DNA from: an uncultured Pseudomonadota bacterium
Lineage (GTDB): Bacteria > Pseudomonadota > Gammaproteobacteria > Methylococcales > Methylomonadaceae
Reading direction: 5' to 3'
Length of the DNA stretch: 7,073 nucleotides
Assembly: GCA_903953455.1 (NCBI GenBank)
Contig: CAJBJW010000353.1
Span: 1 to 7,073 of the forward strand
Under the pieces are notes generated by a model, which saw only the letters and a program-made list of their open reading frames with translations, was not told the origin of the DNA and made no database searches. Numbering within the stretch: position 1 is the first letter of the stretch; every line of letters starts with the position of its first letter. Below are positions 5,749 through 7,073 of this stretch, in pieces. The translations under genes and the position numbers were made by a program.

Positions 5749-6087
5749 TTATTTGCTACCTAAGTAAGCATAAAGTGCGTCAACTGCTTGATCTTCACCG
5801 TAGCCCGCTTTTTTCACAGGACCGACTTCCATGATAGCAGCGATAGCTTTTGGCATGCCACCTTTACCGTTTTGTAAAGTTTGCTCAAAGCTTGCACGTG
5901 TCAATTTACCTGATTTTACTAAATCAAATAATTGTGGGTTTGATGAGATTTCGTGGCAAGTACCGCAACCGCGACCAAAAGCGCGTTCATAAATTTTTGC
6001 ACCGATTTCAAGTTTTTCATCAGCAAAAGCCGACGAAGTCAAACCAATTAATGCAACGCCAGCGAAAGCTAAAAGTGCTTTTTTCAT
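5749..6087 (-). CDS. small periplasmic class I-type cytochrome c
   Basis: The 112-residue precursor has a signal peptide MKKALLAFAGVALIGL...SAFA cleaved near Ala22, leaving a mature protein of about 90 residues. A single haem motif CGTCH (41-45) supplies the covalent Cys thioethers and the proximal His. Met78 in GKGGMPKAI is the likely sixth ligand, a usual arrangement in small electron-transfer cytochromes c. A C-terminal helix DAVDALYAYL-like segment (QAVDALYAYLGSK) closes the fold. It should carry single electrons in the periplasm and needs the Ccm haem-attachment system encoded elsewhere. The chosen ATG has a GAGAGG ribosome site about 7 nt upstream; a longer frame reaches about 6159 but would overlap the -35 element and bury the signal peptide. 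It follows cysG on the same strand but has its own promoter. Its redox partners cannot be told from the window. Confidence 0.9.
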   Translation of the reverse strand: MKKALLAFAGVALIGLTSSAFADEKLEIGAKIYERAFGRGCGTCHEISSNPQLFDLVKSGKLTRASFEQTLQNGKGGMPKAIAAIMEVGPVKKAGYGEDQAVDALYAYLGSK

Positions 6088-6130
6088 AAATAATCCTCTC
6101 AAGGGGAGATAAAAAGGTTGTTTTTCTTTT

Positions 6131-6159
6131 TTTATACATTCAATTAAAAATTTGAACAA
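6131..6159 (-). promoter_or_regulatory. sigma-70-like promoter for the cytochrome c gene
   Basis: On the minus strand TTGTTC (6154-6159) and TATAAA (6131-6136) are separated by exactly 17 bp. They lie 44-72 bp before the cytochrome ATG, leaving a leader of roughly 35-40 nt that holds the GAGAGG ribosome site. No regulator site was recognised. The position downstream of the cysG stop implies the cytochrome can be transcribed separately. Confidence 0.55.
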
Positions 6160-6224
6160 TACAAAGGATAAGGAGTTTAGCGGTAAAATTCAACGATTTT
6201 GTTAAAAAATCCTTACCTTAAATC

Positions 6225-7073
6225 TTATTTATGACCAAACCAATTTAATTTTTCATGCAAACTCACAACGTTGCCAATAATAATCAGGGTAGGGGCCTTG
6301 AGGGTTTCATGTCTGATTTTATTTGGCAGGGTACTGAGCGTTCCGATAATTACTCGCTGCTGCGCGGTGGTTCCTTTTTCAACAACCGCAATAGGCAGAC
6401 TTGGATCGCTTCCATGCGCTATTAATGCATCGCAAATTTTCTCAAGTCCAATCAAACCCATATAAATGACGATGGTCTGATTTGGCGTGGCGAGTTGCGT
6501 CCAATTTAAATTAATAGAATCATCTTTAAGATGTCCCGTGACAAAGACACATGACTGCGCATAATCACGGTGGGTTAAGGGAATCCCAGCGTAACTTGCA
6601 CAGCCATTCGCGGCGGTAATACCGGGAACCACTTGGAAGGCAATATTTTGTTCCATTAGCGTTTCTATTTCTTCGCCACCACGACCGAAAATAAACGGAT
6701 CTCCGCCTTTTACACGTGCGACCCGTTTACCTTCTTTAGCGAGTTTGACGAGTAATTCATTAATTTCCTCTTGTGGGAGGACGTGTTGACTGCGTTCTTT
6801 GCCAACATAAATTCGATCTGAATCACGACGTGCTAAATCCAGAATTTCAGCAGACACTAAACGGTCATAAACGATGACATCAGCCTGCTGCATTAACCGC
6901 AACGCACGGAAGGTCAGTAAATCGGCAGCCCCTGGGCCTGCTCCAATTAAATAGACTTCACCGTTATTTTTATTATTAATTTCAGATTCAATTTGCGAAA
7001 TAGCGTAAGTTAATTCGCGTTCAGCTGATTCATTTTGACCCGAAAATATCAATTCTGCTACGCGACCTTGTAG
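6225..7073 (-). CDS. cysG: siroheme synthase CysG, C-terminal uroporphyrinogen-III methyltransferase part (partial)
   Basis: The visible 282 residues hold the SAM-dependent uroporphyrinogen-III C-methyltransferase, which methylates C2 and C7 to give precorrin-2. Motifs in order are VYLIGAGPG (about 6930-6956), VYDRLVS, VGKERSQH, the VKGGDPFIFGRGGEE block (about 6684-6728), VPGITAANGC and GIPLTHRDYAQS, ending with KLNWFGHK as in E. coli CysG (KLNWFSNH). The frame stays open to the window edge: LQGRVAELIFSGQNESAE, preceding the methyltransferase by about 35 residues, resembles the end of the CysG dehydrogenase/ferrochelatase dimerisation domain. This is therefore probably a fused CysG whose N-terminal half lies outside, not a stand-alone CobA starting at the TTG 7050-7052. 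Siroheme serves sulfite and nitrite reductases; no such gene is in the window. No clear terminator follows the stop. Confidence 0.93.
   Translation of the reverse strand, partial: LQGRVAELIFSGQNESAERELTYAISQIESEINNKNNGEVYLIGAGPGAADLLTFRALRLMQQADVIVYDRLVSAEILDLARRDSDRIYVGKERSQHVLPQEEINELLVKLAKEGKRVARVKGGDPFIFGRGGEEIETLMEQNIAFQVVPGITAANGCASYAGIPLTHRDYAQSCVFVTGHLKDDSINLNWTQLATPNQTIVIYMGLIGLEKICDALIAHGSDPSLPIAVVEKGTTAQQRVIIGTLSTLPNKIRHETLKAPTLIIIGNVVSLHEKLNWFGHK

Noticed and set aside
6088..6159. 24-codon N-terminal extension of the cytochrome c
   Set aside because: It would push the signal peptide inward and overlap the likely promoter; a good ribosome site stands directly before the ATG at 6085-6087.
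6160..6224. Possible terminator after cysG
   Set aside because: On the minus strand there is a T-run after TAAGGTAAGGA, but I could not find paired arms to form a hairpin.
7050..7052. TTG as a true start making a stand-alone CobA-type methyltransferase
   Set aside because: The frame stays open to the window edge and the upstream residues resemble the CysG interdomain region, so the TTG is most likely an internal Leu.

Overview
The window looks like chromosomal DNA of an AT-rich gammaproteobacterium. The best evidence is the YadG/YadH-type ABC exporter pair and the CysG-type siroheme synthase, both close to their enterobacterial counterparts by recall, plus a TonB-dependent receptor that requires an outer membrane. 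I cannot name the genus from the sequence alone.

The left part (about 1-3930) is accessory and partly decayed. A complete TonB-dependent receptor (103-1959, +) of unknown substrate is followed by a hairpin terminator. A very small ORF on the minus strand (1991-2080) has its own good promoter and ribosome binding site. Next, on the plus strand, are the first ~54 codons of a secreted thioredoxin-like protein, cut just before its expected CxxC motif (2289-2453). They join, out of frame, the last ~40 codons of what looks like a DUF3570-type outer-membrane beta-barrel (up to 2559), and an ApbE-type FAD:protein FMN transferase (2569-3477) follows directly. From memory, redoxin, DUF4266 lipoprotein, DUF3570 barrel and ApbE form a recurring gene set in gammaproteobacteria. 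The simplest reading is therefore one internal deletion that removed the middle of that operon and left both ends. After ApbE come two further remnants: a start resembling an RTX/hemolysin-type calcium-binding protein (3499-3570, +) and the C-terminal part of an Rpn-family PD-(D/E)XK nuclease/transposase-like protein with an in-frame stop (3603-3932, -).

The right part (3933-7073) is intact, entirely on the minus strand, and looks like ordinary core genome. In transcription order it holds the C-terminal half of cysG (running off the right edge), a small periplasmic cytochrome c with its own promoter and a strong terminator, and the ABC exporter operon yadG-yadH with a 4-bp ATGA overlap.

No RNA genes, CRISPR array, complete insertion sequence or convincing new multi-gene system is visible. 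The points most worth following up are the collapsed redoxin/barrel/ApbE locus, the 29-residue membrane-peptide gene and the string of gene remnants between ApbE and the exporter.
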